Below, piece by piece: positions 1 to 7,227 of a DNA stretch of 64,000 bases; position 1 is the stretch's first letter, and every line of letters begins with the position of its first letter. Under the pieces are notes generated by a model that did not search any database, was not told the DNA's origin, and saw only the letters and a program-made list of their open reading frames with translations. The DNA comes from Candidatus Electrothrix scaldis (GTDB lineage Bacteria; Desulfobacterota; Desulfobulbia; Desulfobulbales; Desulfobulbaceae). Location of the stretch: contig CP138355.1 of the NCBI GenBank assembly GCA_033584155.1, positions 4,039,826 to 4,103,825 of the forward strand, given 5' to 3'. Both the position numbers and the translations under genes were made by a program.

Positions 1-35
1 TGACACTTCCGCAGCAACAACAGACATACGATGAA

Positions 36-620
36 ATGTTTTTTACTACCGGCAAGGTGCAGCAAATGCTGGACAGACATTATGTTATTAACGCCGGACA
101 ACGCCAAATACAGGCCCTGCAAGCAACAGGTTGTCTACTGGTACCGGAGCCTGGTGATACCGTGCTGCTGACTGAAGGGAATGAGGAAAAGGCATACATT
201 ATTTCTGTGCTGAACCGTTCTGCAAAACCAGCCCGTATTACCCTGCCTGAAAATAGCGTCATTGCGGCCCAGGGAGGAGACCTGACACTGTACGCTGATA
301 AACAGATCAGCCTCAAATCTCAAGAGATGCATCTGCAAGCAGACAGAGGCGTTGCGGAAATTCATGACACTCAATTTACGGGGGATACAGTAGACATATC
401 TGTTTCCCGACTTCGAGCTATTTGGAGTACTATGGAAACCAGAGCTGAACGGATTTTTCAACGGGTCACCCGTCTTTATCGTCGGATCAAGACAGAGGAC
501 AGTCGTTTAGAAGAGCTGCATTGCAGCGTGGAGAATACCTGTCGTATTGAAGCCAGAGACATCAGCATTGAGGCTGATGAGCGTCTGCGACTGGATGGCG
601 AGCGAGTGGAAATCGGTTAA
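36..620 (+). CDS. DUF3540 family T6SS spike-cassette protein (5' end possibly outside window)
   Basis: About 194 residues from the first in-window ATG, but the frame stays open to base 1, and the two other DUF3540 proteins here have about 20 residues before the homologous 'GKVQQM' region. The true start is therefore probably at or just left of the window edge. The N-terminal half is an OB-fold-like beta region (LVPEPGDTVLL; AYIISVL) resembling the gp5/VgrG base. The C-terminal half has the repetitive I/V-E-A pattern (IEARDISIEADERLRL) of a beta-helical stalk and ends in EIG. DUF3540 genes commonly accompany DUF4150 and DUF2169 genes beside vgrG. The role as spike adaptor or chaperone is inferred; no enzymatic motif is visible. 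The next gene starts 26 bp downstream with a GGAG ribosome site. Confidence 0.75.
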   Translation: MFFTTGKVQQMLDRHYVINAGQRQIQALQATGCLLVPEPGDTVLLTEGNEEKAYIISVLNRSAKPARITLPENSVIAAQGGDLTLYADKQISLKSQEMHLQADRGVAEIHDTQFTGDTVDISVSRLRAIWSTMETRAERIFQRVTRLYRRIKTEDSRLEELHCSVENTCRIEARDISIEADERLRLDGERVEIG

Positions 621-646
621 CGACACAAACTGAGGAGAAAAAAAGC

Positions 647-1051
647 ATGTTCATCAATACCCTTGAAGGCGGCAAATGCACAGGCTTCCCGGATGTCTGC
701 AAAACACCGGGGCCGGGTAGCGTTCTGCCAGTCCCCTATGTCAACACAGCAGAATGTTGTCTTGCCACGTCTGGCTCGTTTTCTTCCAAGGTTTTTGTCA
801 ACGGGAGCAATGCCCTCCACCTCAACTCAACGCTTGCCCAGAGTGATGGCAATGAAGCTGGCGTTGCAGGCGGAGTAGCTTCCGGTGTTTTTCGAGGCCC
901 GGCAAGCTTTCTTTCGGGCAGCAAGGTGGTTCTCATTGAAGGCGCACCAGCGGTGAGCCTCGGCAGCAGCACAGGTCAAAACGGAACATCACCAAACTGC
1001 ACAGGCACTTGTACAGTGCCGAGTCAGGAAAAAGTTCTGCTCCGTCGCTAA
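647..1051 (+). CDS. DUF4150 PAAR-like protein
   Basis: A 134-residue protein of the DUF4150 family, which is related to PAAR proteins that cap the VgrG spike tip. The family's opening is clear: an FPDVCKTP motif near residue 14, then PVPYVN near residue 28. A Gly/Ala/Ser-rich middle (GVAGGVASGVF) and a GxPAVSLGSSTGQN segment follow. Six or more cysteines are spread along the chain, so metal binding is plausible. GAGGAG just upstream of the ATG is a good ribosome site. It lies between two DUF3540 genes in the first spike cassette. The closest relative in the window is the 132-residue protein at 15330-15728. There is no C-terminal toxin extension, so it is a bare tip rather than a fused effector. 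Confidence 0.85.
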   Translation: MFINTLEGGKCTGFPDVCKTPGPGSVLPVPYVNTAECCLATSGSFSSKVFVNGSNALHLNSTLAQSDGNEAGVAGGVASGVFRGPASFLSGSKVVLIEGAPAVSLGSSTGQNGTSPNCTGTCTVPSQEKVLLRR

Positions 1052-1075
1052 GCTCCAGGATAAGCAACCTCAAAA

Positions 1076-1702
1076 ATGAAGACTGCTTCTCCTCTTTACG
1101 AGAAAAAAAGTGATATCCGTTTAAGTCGTGCCTCGGTGCAGCGTATCACCGGAACCACCTATTTTGTGTCCGATACCTTCCGCCTCATACGAGCTGAACG
1201 CGCCCCAAGCTGCTTGCTTCAGCCAGAGCAAAATGATCTGGTGCTGATTTCGGAAGATACTTTTGGTAACGTTAATATATTGACCATCCTGGAAAGAGAG
1301 GAAAAAAAAGCAGCAATGCTCTCAGTGGCTGGAGATCTTTCGATCACAGCCCCCCAAAAGCTGTCCCTTCAGGGAGGCCAGGGAATCAATATGCTGACGA
1401 AAAAAATCTCCCTGACAGCAGACCAGGGAAAAATAAAGCTCAATGAGCTTGCCTTTGCAGGTGAACTGTTCACAGCCTGCGGCAGACAGCTCCACTCCCT
1501 TTATCAGCATGTGGAAATTCATGCAAAGGGGATCATAGAGCGAGCGAACCGACTTTATCGTCGAATCAAAAACGAGGATTCCCGGCTTGGTCGAATGCAA
1601 TGCCGGGTACAAGAAGACTATAACGTCCAAGCCAAAGACGGCTTTTTTGATGCAGACAACCTGATGGATCTGAAAGGCAAGAAGAAAATAGAGCTGGGTT
1701 AA
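1076..1702 (+). CDS. DUF3540 family T6SS spike-cassette protein
   Basis: 208 residues, paralogous to the protein at 36-620. It shares the order ASVQ.., a CLLQPEQNDLVL beta strand, an ILTILER strand, repetitive beta segments (DLSITAPQKLSL), an RLYRRIKNEDSRL block and an ending in IELG. The RLYRRIK.EDSRLE/G block is nearly identical in the two copies, so they arose by duplication around the DUF4150 gene. It starts 24 bp after the DUF4150 stop and 47 bp before vgrG, all on one strand, which suggests one transcript. Its likely role is in assembling or loading the VgrG spike. That comes from the family's constant neighbourhood and not from any motif. Confidence 0.8.
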   Translation: MKTASPLYEKKSDIRLSRASVQRITGTTYFVSDTFRLIRAERAPSCLLQPEQNDLVLISEDTFGNVNILTILEREEKKAAMLSVAGDLSITAPQKLSLQGGQGINMLTKKISLTADQGKIKLNELAFAGELFTACGRQLHSLYQHVEIHAKGIIERANRLYRRIKNEDSRLGRMQCRVQEDYNVQAKDGFFDADNLMDLKGKKKIELG

Positions 1703-1749
1703 CACCTGATCAGCCTGATACAACCTGAATTTACGATAACACGATAGTT

Positions 1750-4458
1750 ATGGCCAAGCCAAAGCAACTTTTTACCTTTCAGAGTGATGCAGTGGATGCG
1801 GATACCTTTATGGCAGTCCGTTTTGACGGGCTTGAGGCACTTTCCGCCCTCTTCCGTTTTGACATCTATCTGCTGGCAGAGCGCCCGGATATTGACCTTG
1901 CCGAACTCCTTCGGCATAGTGCAACGCTCACTCTCCACGGAGAAGAAGCGGGTGACGTACAGTATCACGGCATCCTTTCCCGTTGCACCCTTGAACACCC
2001 TGTCGGCAAACGATTTCTTTACCAGGTTCAGCTAGTTCCTCTCTGCTGGCGCCTGACCCTGATTGAGCATAATCAGGTCTTTCTTAACCGTACTGTTCCC
2101 CAGATGCTCGATACCATTCTCAGGGACGGTGATCTGACCCCGGCAGATTTTGATTTCCGCCTGCAAAGCGAGTATGAGTCCCGTGAGTATGCCTGCCAAT
2201 ATCGGGAAAGCCATTATAATTTCATGTCCCGGCGCATGGAACAGAACGGGATTTACACCTTCTTTGAGCATCGTTCCGGCCGCGACAGCCTTGTCATCAC
2301 CGACACCCTAATCAGCCATGAAGAACCTCAAAAAGGCGGACAGTTAGTCTATGTTCCTGATTCCGGCTTAGACGGCATCTCCAAAACCAAATCGGTCCAG
2401 CGATTTACCAAGGTTCACAATCAGGTATCAGGCTCCGTGCATCTGCGGGATTATAATTACCGTAAACCCAGCCTGGAGATGTCAGGCGAAGCCCAGATCT
2501 CGAAAAATGGCTTTGGCAATGTTTATCATTATGGAGACCATTTCCAATCCCGTGAGCAGGGGCAACGCCTGGCAGCCATCCGGGCCGAAGAACAGCGATG
2601 GCAGGAGCAGCTTTTCCAGGGAGAAAGCACAGCTGTGGGCTTACAGCCAGGGTTTCTTTTTTCCTTGAGCAACCACTTCCGTGAGGACCTTAATCGTCAT
2701 TATCTCTGTGTTGATATTGAACATCATGGTCGCCAAGGCGAAGATTTTCAGGAGCCTGACGGAAACGGGGAAAGTTGGTACCGCAACAGCTTCACAGCTA
2801 TTCCCTCGGACATTCAATTTCGTCCCAAACGGACAACCCCGAAACCAAGTTTTTCCGGCACAATCAACGCCCGTATCGACGGCCAGGGCTCTGGCGAATA
2901 TGCTGAATTAGATGAGCAGGGACGATACAAGGTTGTCCTGCCTTTTGATATCTCCGGTCGTACAGGCGGTAAGGCGTCGACCTGGTTGCGGATGATGCAG
3001 CCCTTTACCGGGCAGGGCTATGGCATGCATTTTCCTCTGCGTAAAGGCAGTGAGGTCTTACTCACCTTTGTTGATGCCAATCCGGATCGTCCGATAATCA
3101 GTGGCGCAGTGCCCAATCCAGAAACCCGGAGCGTGGTTGAGGCGGGTAACCAGGACCGCTCTGGCTTCCAGACAGCCGGGGGCAGCAGCTTTTACAGCGA
3201 TGACCGACAAGGCCACCAGCACATCATGTTCAAGGCCGGGGATGATCAGTCCGGCCTGCGGATCGGGGCGGGGTCTGATTCCTCGGTGGCAGCATGGTCA
3301 TCCAACCTCTTTATGGGCGGTACCGCGATGTCGGTCATTGGTAGCCTGATGGCCAATTACACCTTTGCTGCGATCCAGGACACCTCTATTACTGGCTGGA
3401 AATTTGGCCTGATCATGAAGGTGCTGGAAAAGTTCATGATGCGTGCCCCAAAAATCATTGAGCAATACGATCGGGCCAATACCGATGCTGATCCCAATGT
3501 TATCCAAAATGAGGTCGATCTGGTCACGGCGGTTTCCTCGATCGTGGAGATATTGGTGGAACTCTATTTCATCGCCTTGACTGTCACAGAAATGGGTGAT
3601 GAGGATAAGGCTGGCAATTCTGCTTTTATCGTCTACTCAAAGGATGGCGAAACGCTGGTACGTAACAGGGCCTCGGGTGAGCACATTTATTTCAACACGG
3701 AGACCGGAAATATCTATGGCGAAGCCAAGAGTATTGAGTTGGAAAGTGGCTCCGATGAAGAGGAGTACATCCAGCTTGGTTCCGGGGTCAGTGATGACGA
3801 CACAGATACCCGGGCCACAGTGGAGTTGATGCAAGGCAACATCACCATTACCAGTGGTAATCTCGGTAATCCTGGGGAAGATGACTCCGAGGATTCAGAC
3901 AGTACTGATGATACAGAGGATACCGAAGACACCACAACCACTGATACCTCTGAGGATACGGAAGAAACAGAAGAATCCACCACCGTAGAGCCTTCAGGTA
4001 ATGCCCCCCCCACTGACGATGGAAAAAATTATGTTAAAATCGTATCCGGCCTGAGCGACGATGACGTGGATGCCCAAGCCTCTCTGGAGCTTATGCAGGG
4101 CGATATGGTCCTGACCAGTGGAAATAACAGCACTTCCGGGGAAGAAAATTCCATCTGGCTCCTCTCCGGGAGTGAAGATGCCAGCACCAGGGCAACAGCT
4201 CAATTTTCCCAAGGTGACATTGAAATGGTCAGTGGGGAAGGAGACGATAATTACATCCAATTTGTTTCCGGTGCCTCGGACGCAGATAATGGCCAAGCTA
4301 TTGTTCAGGTCAAGCAGGGCACAGTGACCATTCAATCCGGTGACGCCCAGGTGATTATCAGTAACGGGGAGATCACCCTTTCCGGCGATATTACCATTGA
4401 TGGCGCTTCGGAAGGAAATCTCGAAGTGGACAGCGACTCCAAGATTATACTCGGATAA
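1750..4458 (+). CDS. vgrG: VgrG spike protein with repetitive C-terminal extension
   Basis: 902 residues. Residues 1 to about 480 are a standard VgrG/T4 gp27-gp5 core, with an early FRFDIYLLAERPDIDL segment, YACQYRESHYNFMSRRMEQNGIYTFFEH-type signature, an OB-fold region (GTINARIDGQGSGEYAELDEQGRYKV) and GMHFPLRKGSEVLLTFVDANPDRP. Residues about 515-620 are an unusual hydrophobic, probably helical stretch. From about residue 670 come four related units of about 30 residues, each with a 'SG..D.....A..EL.QG.....SG' pattern, probably strands of an extended beta needle. An Asp/Glu/Thr-rich linker at about 711-747 interrupts the units. A run of eight C (4004-4011) lies at the end of this linker. It forms the trimeric puncturing spike of the T6SS; the C-terminal extension may carry or be the cargo. 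Confidence 0.93.
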   Translation: MAKPKQLFTFQSDAVDADTFMAVRFDGLEALSALFRFDIYLLAERPDIDLAELLRHSATLTLHGEEAGDVQYHGILSRCTLEHPVGKRFLYQVQLVPLCWRLTLIEHNQVFLNRTVPQMLDTILRDGDLTPADFDFRLQSEYESREYACQYRESHYNFMSRRMEQNGIYTFFEHRSGRDSLVITDTLISHEEPQKGGQLVYVPDSGLDGISKTKSVQRFTKVHNQVSGSVHLRDYNYRKPSLEMSGEAQISKNGFGNVYHYGDHFQSREQGQRLAAIRAEEQRWQEQLFQGESTAVGLQPGFLFSLSNHFREDLNRHYLCVDIEHHGRQGEDFQEPDGNGESWYRNSFTAIPSDIQFRPKRTTPKPSFSGTINARIDGQGSGEYAELDEQGRYKVVLPFDISGRTGGKASTWLRMMQPFTGQGYGMHFPLRKGSEVLLTFVDANPDRPIISGAVPNPETRSVVEAGNQDRSGFQTAGGSSFYSDDRQGHQHIMFKAGDDQSGLRIGAGSDSSVAAWSSNLFMGGTAMSVIGSLMANYTFAAIQDTSITGWKFGLIMKVLEKFMMRAPKIIEQYDRANTDADPNVIQNEVDLVTAVSSIVEILVELYFIALTVTEMGDEDKAGNSAFIVYSKDGETLVRNRASGEHIYFNTETGNIYGEAKSIELESGSDEEEYIQLGSGVSDDDTDTRATVELMQGNITITSGNLGNPGEDDSEDSDSTDDTEDTEDTTTTDTSEDTEETEESTTVEPSGNAPPTDDGKNYVKIVSGLSDDDVDAQASLELMQGDMVLTSGNNSTSGEENSIWLLSGSEDASTRATAQFSQGDIEMVSGEGDDNYIQFVSGASDADNGQAIVQVKQGTVTIQSGDAQVIISNGEITLSGDITIDGASEGNLEVDSDSKIILG
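4004..4011 (+). repeat. Poly-C tract (8) within vgrG
   Basis: Eight consecutive C inside the vgrG coding sequence, at the end of the acidic linker before the second C-terminal repeat unit. A one-base slip here would truncate the last roughly 150 residues. The tract length is seen directly; a switching role is inferred. Confidence 0.6.
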
Positions 4459-4470
4459 AAGGACAACACA

Positions 4471-5247
4471 ATGAAGAACATATGGATTACAGCCTTGGCA
4501 AAAGAACAGGTATCCGTTATGGCCATCACCGGCACAGCCTCACAGTACGGTCTGGCTGCTGACGGTCATTTCTGGACCGATGATCTGGGGAAGATGGCGT
4601 GGCTGGGAATCCGGGAAAAGCTCACAGATAAAAACATCAGTCTCTGGGTAATCGCTGGCAAAGCTGAGGACCTCACCCCTGAAGTCCGTTACGGTCTCAC
4701 CCTCCTCTCCCTGACCATTCGTATGGAACGGCCCGACCTCTCTCTCCTTTGGGTAGACACAGAGGATAAAAAAGATACGACGGAGTCCTCTATCCTTCCT
4801 ACGGTCTTTGCCGAAGTACCACGCATCGGGATAACAAATAATCTCCTTGGTGCCAAATTAGCTGCTGGAGCCAATACAGCGGCAAAGCCCTCAGCTACGG
4901 AATATCGCCTGAGCGTTCATGCCAACCCCGGCTTTGGTGTCTGGTTTGAAGTTGGCCCTGTCACTCCACAGGAGTGGTCAGGAGCAATGCTTGCTGCGGC
5001 TGGTGGTGAAATCAAAGCACATGGCATCGGCCCGGCCGGTACCCTGCCCGAAAAATGCGTGCTGGAATATCCTATACAGGGGATGGAGCTGAGCCTTGGC
5101 GAGGAAAAATACACTGGCTGGGCAGTTGCCAATAAGATGACCGGTGACTCTTCATATTTTGTTAAAGTAGACGGCGTATCTTCTGGTCTTCTCTTTGGAC
5201 CGCTTGCAGAAGGAGATGAGGTCGAATTATATCGGGTTGACATGTAA
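4471..5247 (+). CDS. Uncharacterised protein coupled to vgrG
   Basis: 258 residues that I cannot assign to a family. The gene begins 12 bp after vgrG with a good AAAGGACAACACA ATG context, so it is almost certainly co-transcribed. No signal peptide or membrane segment is evident. The N-terminal half resembles a beta-ketoacyl-synthase-like N-terminal segment (LRYGLTLLSLTIRMERPDLSLLWVD) only vaguely, and I do not rely on that. The C-terminal half is beta-rich (YRLSVHANPGFGVWFEVGP; GWAVANKMTGDSSYFVKVDG; GDEVELYRVDM). Genes directly after vgrG usually encode an effector, an adaptor or an immunity protein, so those are the options. No catalytic motif lets me choose between them. Confidence 0.6.
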   Translation: MKNIWITALAKEQVSVMAITGTASQYGLAADGHFWTDDLGKMAWLGIREKLTDKNISLWVIAGKAEDLTPEVRYGLTLLSLTIRMERPDLSLLWVDTEDKKDTTESSILPTVFAEVPRIGITNNLLGAKLAAGANTAAKPSATEYRLSVHANPGFGVWFEVGPVTPQEWSGAMLAAAGGEIKAHGIGPAGTLPEKCVLEYPIQGMELSLGEEKYTGWAVANKMTGDSSYFVKVDGVSSGLLFGPLAEGDEVELYRVDM

Positions 5248-5260
5248 GACCTGATTCAGT

Positions 5261-6019
5261 TTAAAAGGGGGTCAGGCTCTCGTATCCGCTCTCTGTTACC
5301 ACCAGCGTCTGCTCAAACTGAGCTGAAAGAGAGCCGTCTTTGGTGACGACGGTCCAGTTATCCTTTAAAACTATCAGCTCCTTGCCGCCTATATTGATCA
5401 TGGGCTCAATGGTAAATACCATCCCAGGCAGCAAAGGCGTTCCAGTGCCCGGCTTACCGAAATGGGGGATGTGAGGGGGTTCATGAAACTGGAAACCAAC
5501 ACCATGACCAACAAACTCCCGCACAACAGAGTAGCCTGCGCCCTCAGCATAGCTTTGAATCGCCCAGCCGATATCACCAATCGTATTTCCCGGCTTGACC
5601 ATAGCCATACCTTTCTTCAGGCTCTTACGGGTGACCTCAATAAGCCGCATGGCATCGGAGCTTGGCCTACCAACAGGAAAGGTCTTGTTCGCATCAGCAT
5701 AGTATGCTTTCAGTACAGAAGTGACATCGACATTCACGATATCACCGTCCTGCAAAATTTGATCGCCAGGGATACCGTGACAGATGACCTCATTCACTGA
5801 AACACAGCAGCTCTTGGGAAAATTATTATAGGTGAGCGGTGCCGGAATCGCATTATTTCTGATGGTAAACTCATGGACCCATTTGTTAATATCGTTTGTT
5901 CTGATACCAGGCCGTATTTTTTCTTCGACCATATCAAGGGTCTCCAGGACAAGGCTCCCTGCCCGCCGAATCCCCTCAATGTCTTTTTCTTTTTTCAGTC
6001 TAATGCCACCTTGCCGCAT
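5261..6019 (-). CDS. map: Methionine aminopeptidase, type I
   Basis: 252 residues from the ATG at 6019; a TTG 45 bp upstream is possible but less likely. It removes the N-terminal methionine from nascent cytosolic proteins. The five metal ligands of the pita-bread fold can be recognised: Asp in NVDVTS, Asp in YYADANKTF, His in GHGVGFQFHEPP, Glu in FTIEPM and the late Glu in FEQTLVV. FHEPPHIPHFG is the substrate-pocket region. There is no zinc-finger extension, so it is the short bacterial form. The gene is convergent with the preceding T6SS cassette, ending 14 bp from its stop, and divergent from the riboswitch-controlled hcp. It splits the secretion locus but has no functional link to it. 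Confidence 0.95.
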   Translation of the reverse strand: MRQGGIRLKKEKDIEGIRRAGSLVLETLDMVEEKIRPGIRTNDINKWVHEFTIRNNAIPAPLTYNNFPKSCCVSVNEVICHGIPGDQILQDGDIVNVDVTSVLKAYYADANKTFPVGRPSSDAMRLIEVTRKSLKKGMAMVKPGNTIGDIGWAIQSYAEGAGYSVVREFVGHGVGFQFHEPPHIPHFGKPGTGTPLLPGMVFTIEPMINIGGKELIVLKDNWTVVTKDGSLSAQFEQTLVVTESGYESLTPF

Positions 6020-6191
6020 ACCTTGAAAATCCACAGTCTGTGTCAGCAACACAGCCTTTATCAAATATTACTAATTGTATAAAATAACTACTATTTAAAC
6101 CACACACCTCAGCTATCCAAACCAGCATGATTGATCAACTATGCCAGCAGCGACTCCCTGCTACAAGATAAAAAAATTTTCAAAAAAAGTT

Positions 6192-6220
6192 TTGACAACC
6201 TCAACCAAAGATGATTTAGT
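6192..6220 (+). promoter_or_regulatory. Predicted sigma70-type promoter driving the triple riboswitch and hcp
   Basis: A perfect -35 TTGACA (6192-6197), a 17-bp spacer and a TTTAGT -10 (6215-6220, four of six consensus bases). Transcription would begin near 6226-6229, almost exactly at the first base of the first aptamer, so the leader starts with the riboswitch itself. Confidence 0.65.
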
Positions 6221-6224
6221 GTAC

Positions 6225-6332
6225 TTAAGATCAAGCTAAACTTATCGTGAGATAAGGACGGAAAGCCTTGGATCTCAATGAAACGAGACAGCCGGGTTGC
6301 CTTAATAAGAAAAAGGCAATCCGGCTTTTTTT
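6225..6332 (+). promoter_or_regulatory. c-di-GMP-I (GEMM-I) riboswitch, copy 1, with terminator
   Basis: The aptamer (6225-6305) shows the GEMM-I landmarks. There is a closing helix TTAAG..CAA / TTG.CTTAA, AAAC before a six-base-pair hairpin capped by a GTGA (GNRA) tetraloop, then GGACGGAAAGCC, a short third hairpin, and AGCCGGGTTGCC at the 3' side. On Vc2 numbering G20, A18, A47 and C92 are all present, the pattern expected for c-di-GMP and not cGAMP. GCCGGGTTGCC (6291-6301) can pair instead with GGCAATCCGGC (6315-6325), followed by seven T: an intrinsic terminator. Because aptamer closure and the terminator compete for the same strand, ligand should favour read-through (an ON switch). Confidence 0.85.
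6291..6332 (+). terminator. Riboswitch terminator, copy 1
   Basis: An 11-bp hairpin (GCCGGGTTGCC / GGCAATCCGGC, one G-U pair) with a 13-base loop and a T7 tract. The 5' arm is shared with the aptamer's 3' strand. Confidence 0.85.
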
Positions 6333-6357
6333 ATTTCCTGTAGCCGGATGCTGCAAA

Positions 6358-6465
6358 TTAAGATCAAGCCAAACTTATCGCGAGATAAGGACGGAAAGCC
6401 TTGGATCTCAATGAAACGAGACAGCCGGGTTGCCTTAATAAGAAAAAAGGTAATCCGGCTTTTTT
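6358..6465 (+). promoter_or_regulatory. c-di-GMP-I (GEMM-I) riboswitch, copy 2, with terminator
   Basis: Same design as copy 1, exactly 133 bp downstream. The aptamer spans 6358-6438. Its tetraloop is GCGA instead of GTGA, which still fits GNRA, so the change is structure-preserving. The AAGC before the hairpin has C at position 22 where copy 1 has T. The terminator is GCCGGGTTGCC (6424-6434) with GGTAATCCGGC (6449-6459) and a T tract. Core binding positions G20, A47 and C92 are unchanged. Confidence 0.85.
6424..6465 (+). terminator. Riboswitch terminator, copy 2
   Basis: An 11-bp hairpin with two G-U pairs followed by six T. It overlaps the 3' strand of aptamer 2, as in copy 1. Confidence 0.8.
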
Positions 6466-6490
6466 ATGTCTAGTCGTCGGATGCCGTAAA

Positions 6491-6599
6491 TTAAGATCAA
6501 GCCAAACTTATCGTGAGATAAGGACGGAAAGCCTTGGATCTCAGCAAAACGAGACAGCCGGGTTGCCTTAATAAGAAAAAAGGTAATCCGGCTTTTTTT
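6491..6599 (+). promoter_or_regulatory. c-di-GMP-I (GEMM-I) riboswitch, copy 3, with terminator
   Basis: The third copy, again at exactly 133-bp spacing; the aptamer spans 6491-6571. The GTGA tetraloop and GGACGGAAAGCC are conserved. The only clear change is in the loop of the short third hairpin (AGCAAAAC instead of AATGAAAC), a place where change should be tolerated. Terminator arms are 6557-6567 and 6582-6592 with seven T. After it, 76 bp lead to the hcp start with an AGGAG ribosome site at 6664-6668. Read-through of all three terminators is required to reach hcp from the upstream promoter. Confidence 0.85.
6557..6599 (+). terminator. Riboswitch terminator, copy 3
   Basis: Same 11-bp hairpin as copy 2, with seven T after the 3' arm. 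It is the last barrier before hcp. Confidence 0.8.
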
Positions 6600-6675
6600 A
6601 TACCCTGTCGCCGGATGCCATACCGGGCAACCACGCAGATTTGCCCCCTTAATATTACCCAAGAGGAGAAACAAA

Positions 6676-7167
6676 ATGGCAAATACTATGTATCTTAAGC
6701 TCACAGGAGCAAGCACTGGCGAAATCAAAGGCGATTGTTCACAGGCAGGCCGTGAGGATATGATCCTAGCCTATCAATTCGACCATACTGTTGAAATTCC
6801 GACAGACACCCATACCGGACTGGCAACAGGACAGCGCATTCATAAACCCTTGAAGATTACCAAACATAAAGATCAGGCAACCCCGCTTCTTTATCAGGTA
6901 TGCTGTACCGGTGAGCAGATCACAGAATTCGAACTCTGGTTTTACCGCATCAATGACAAAGGACAGGAAGAGCAATACTTTACCATCAAGTTGGAAAAAG
7001 CTGTTGTTGTTCAGATGAAAGAATACACCCCTATGACCTTCCTGCCAGAGAATAAACCCTATCATGATATGGAGGAGGTATGGTTCTCTTACGAGAAGAT
7101 TGTCTGGACCTATAATCCTGATGGCATTGAGGCAGAAGATGACTGGAAATCTCCAGCAAGTGCATAG
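6676..7167 (+). CDS. hcp: Hcp tube protein, riboswitch-controlled copy
   Basis: 163 residues of the Hcp1 family, which stack as hexameric rings to form the T6SS inner tube and are exported with the VgrG spike. It begins MANTMYLKL and contains the GDCSQAGREDMILAYQF and PLKITKHKDQATPLLYQ blocks typical of the family. It differs from the second copy (26361-26849) at only about a dozen of 162 positions, most of them conservative. The ribosome site is AGGAG, seven bases from the ATG. An intrinsic terminator follows 33 bp after the stop, so the gene appears to be a single-gene transcript whose leader consists of three c-di-GMP riboswitches. It is the only T6SS gene in the window with such a leader. 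Confidence 0.95.
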   Translation: MANTMYLKLTGASTGEIKGDCSQAGREDMILAYQFDHTVEIPTDTHTGLATGQRIHKPLKITKHKDQATPLLYQVCCTGEQITEFELWFYRINDKGQEEQYFTIKLEKAVVVQMKEYTPMTFLPENKPYHDMEEVWFSYEKIVWTYNPDGIEAEDDWKSPASA

Positions 7168-7200
7168 GGTATCAACAAAAACACCTTAGTCATATAATAC

Positions 7201-7227
7201 AGGGCGAACCTATATGTTCGCCCTTTA
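7201..7227 (+). terminator. Intrinsic terminator after hcp
   Basis: A nine-base-pair perfect stem AGGGCGAAC / GTTCGCCCT with a six-base loop, followed by TTTAG. The T tract is short. It closes the hcp transcript. Confidence 0.65.

Larger units (their letters stand above)
6225..6623 (+). repeat. Three tandem 133-bp direct repeats (riboswitch units)
   Basis: Unit boundaries are 6225-6357, 6358-6490 and 6491-6623. Each unit contains aptamer, terminator and a GTCGCCGGATGC-like tail. The exact period and near identity indicate recent tandem duplication; the few differences sit in loops or preserve pairing. Confidence 0.9.

Noticed and set aside
6225-6599. cGAMP-selective (GEMM-Ib) riboswitches
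   Set aside because: Position 20 on Vc2 numbering is G in all three copies; cGAMP-selective members carry A there.
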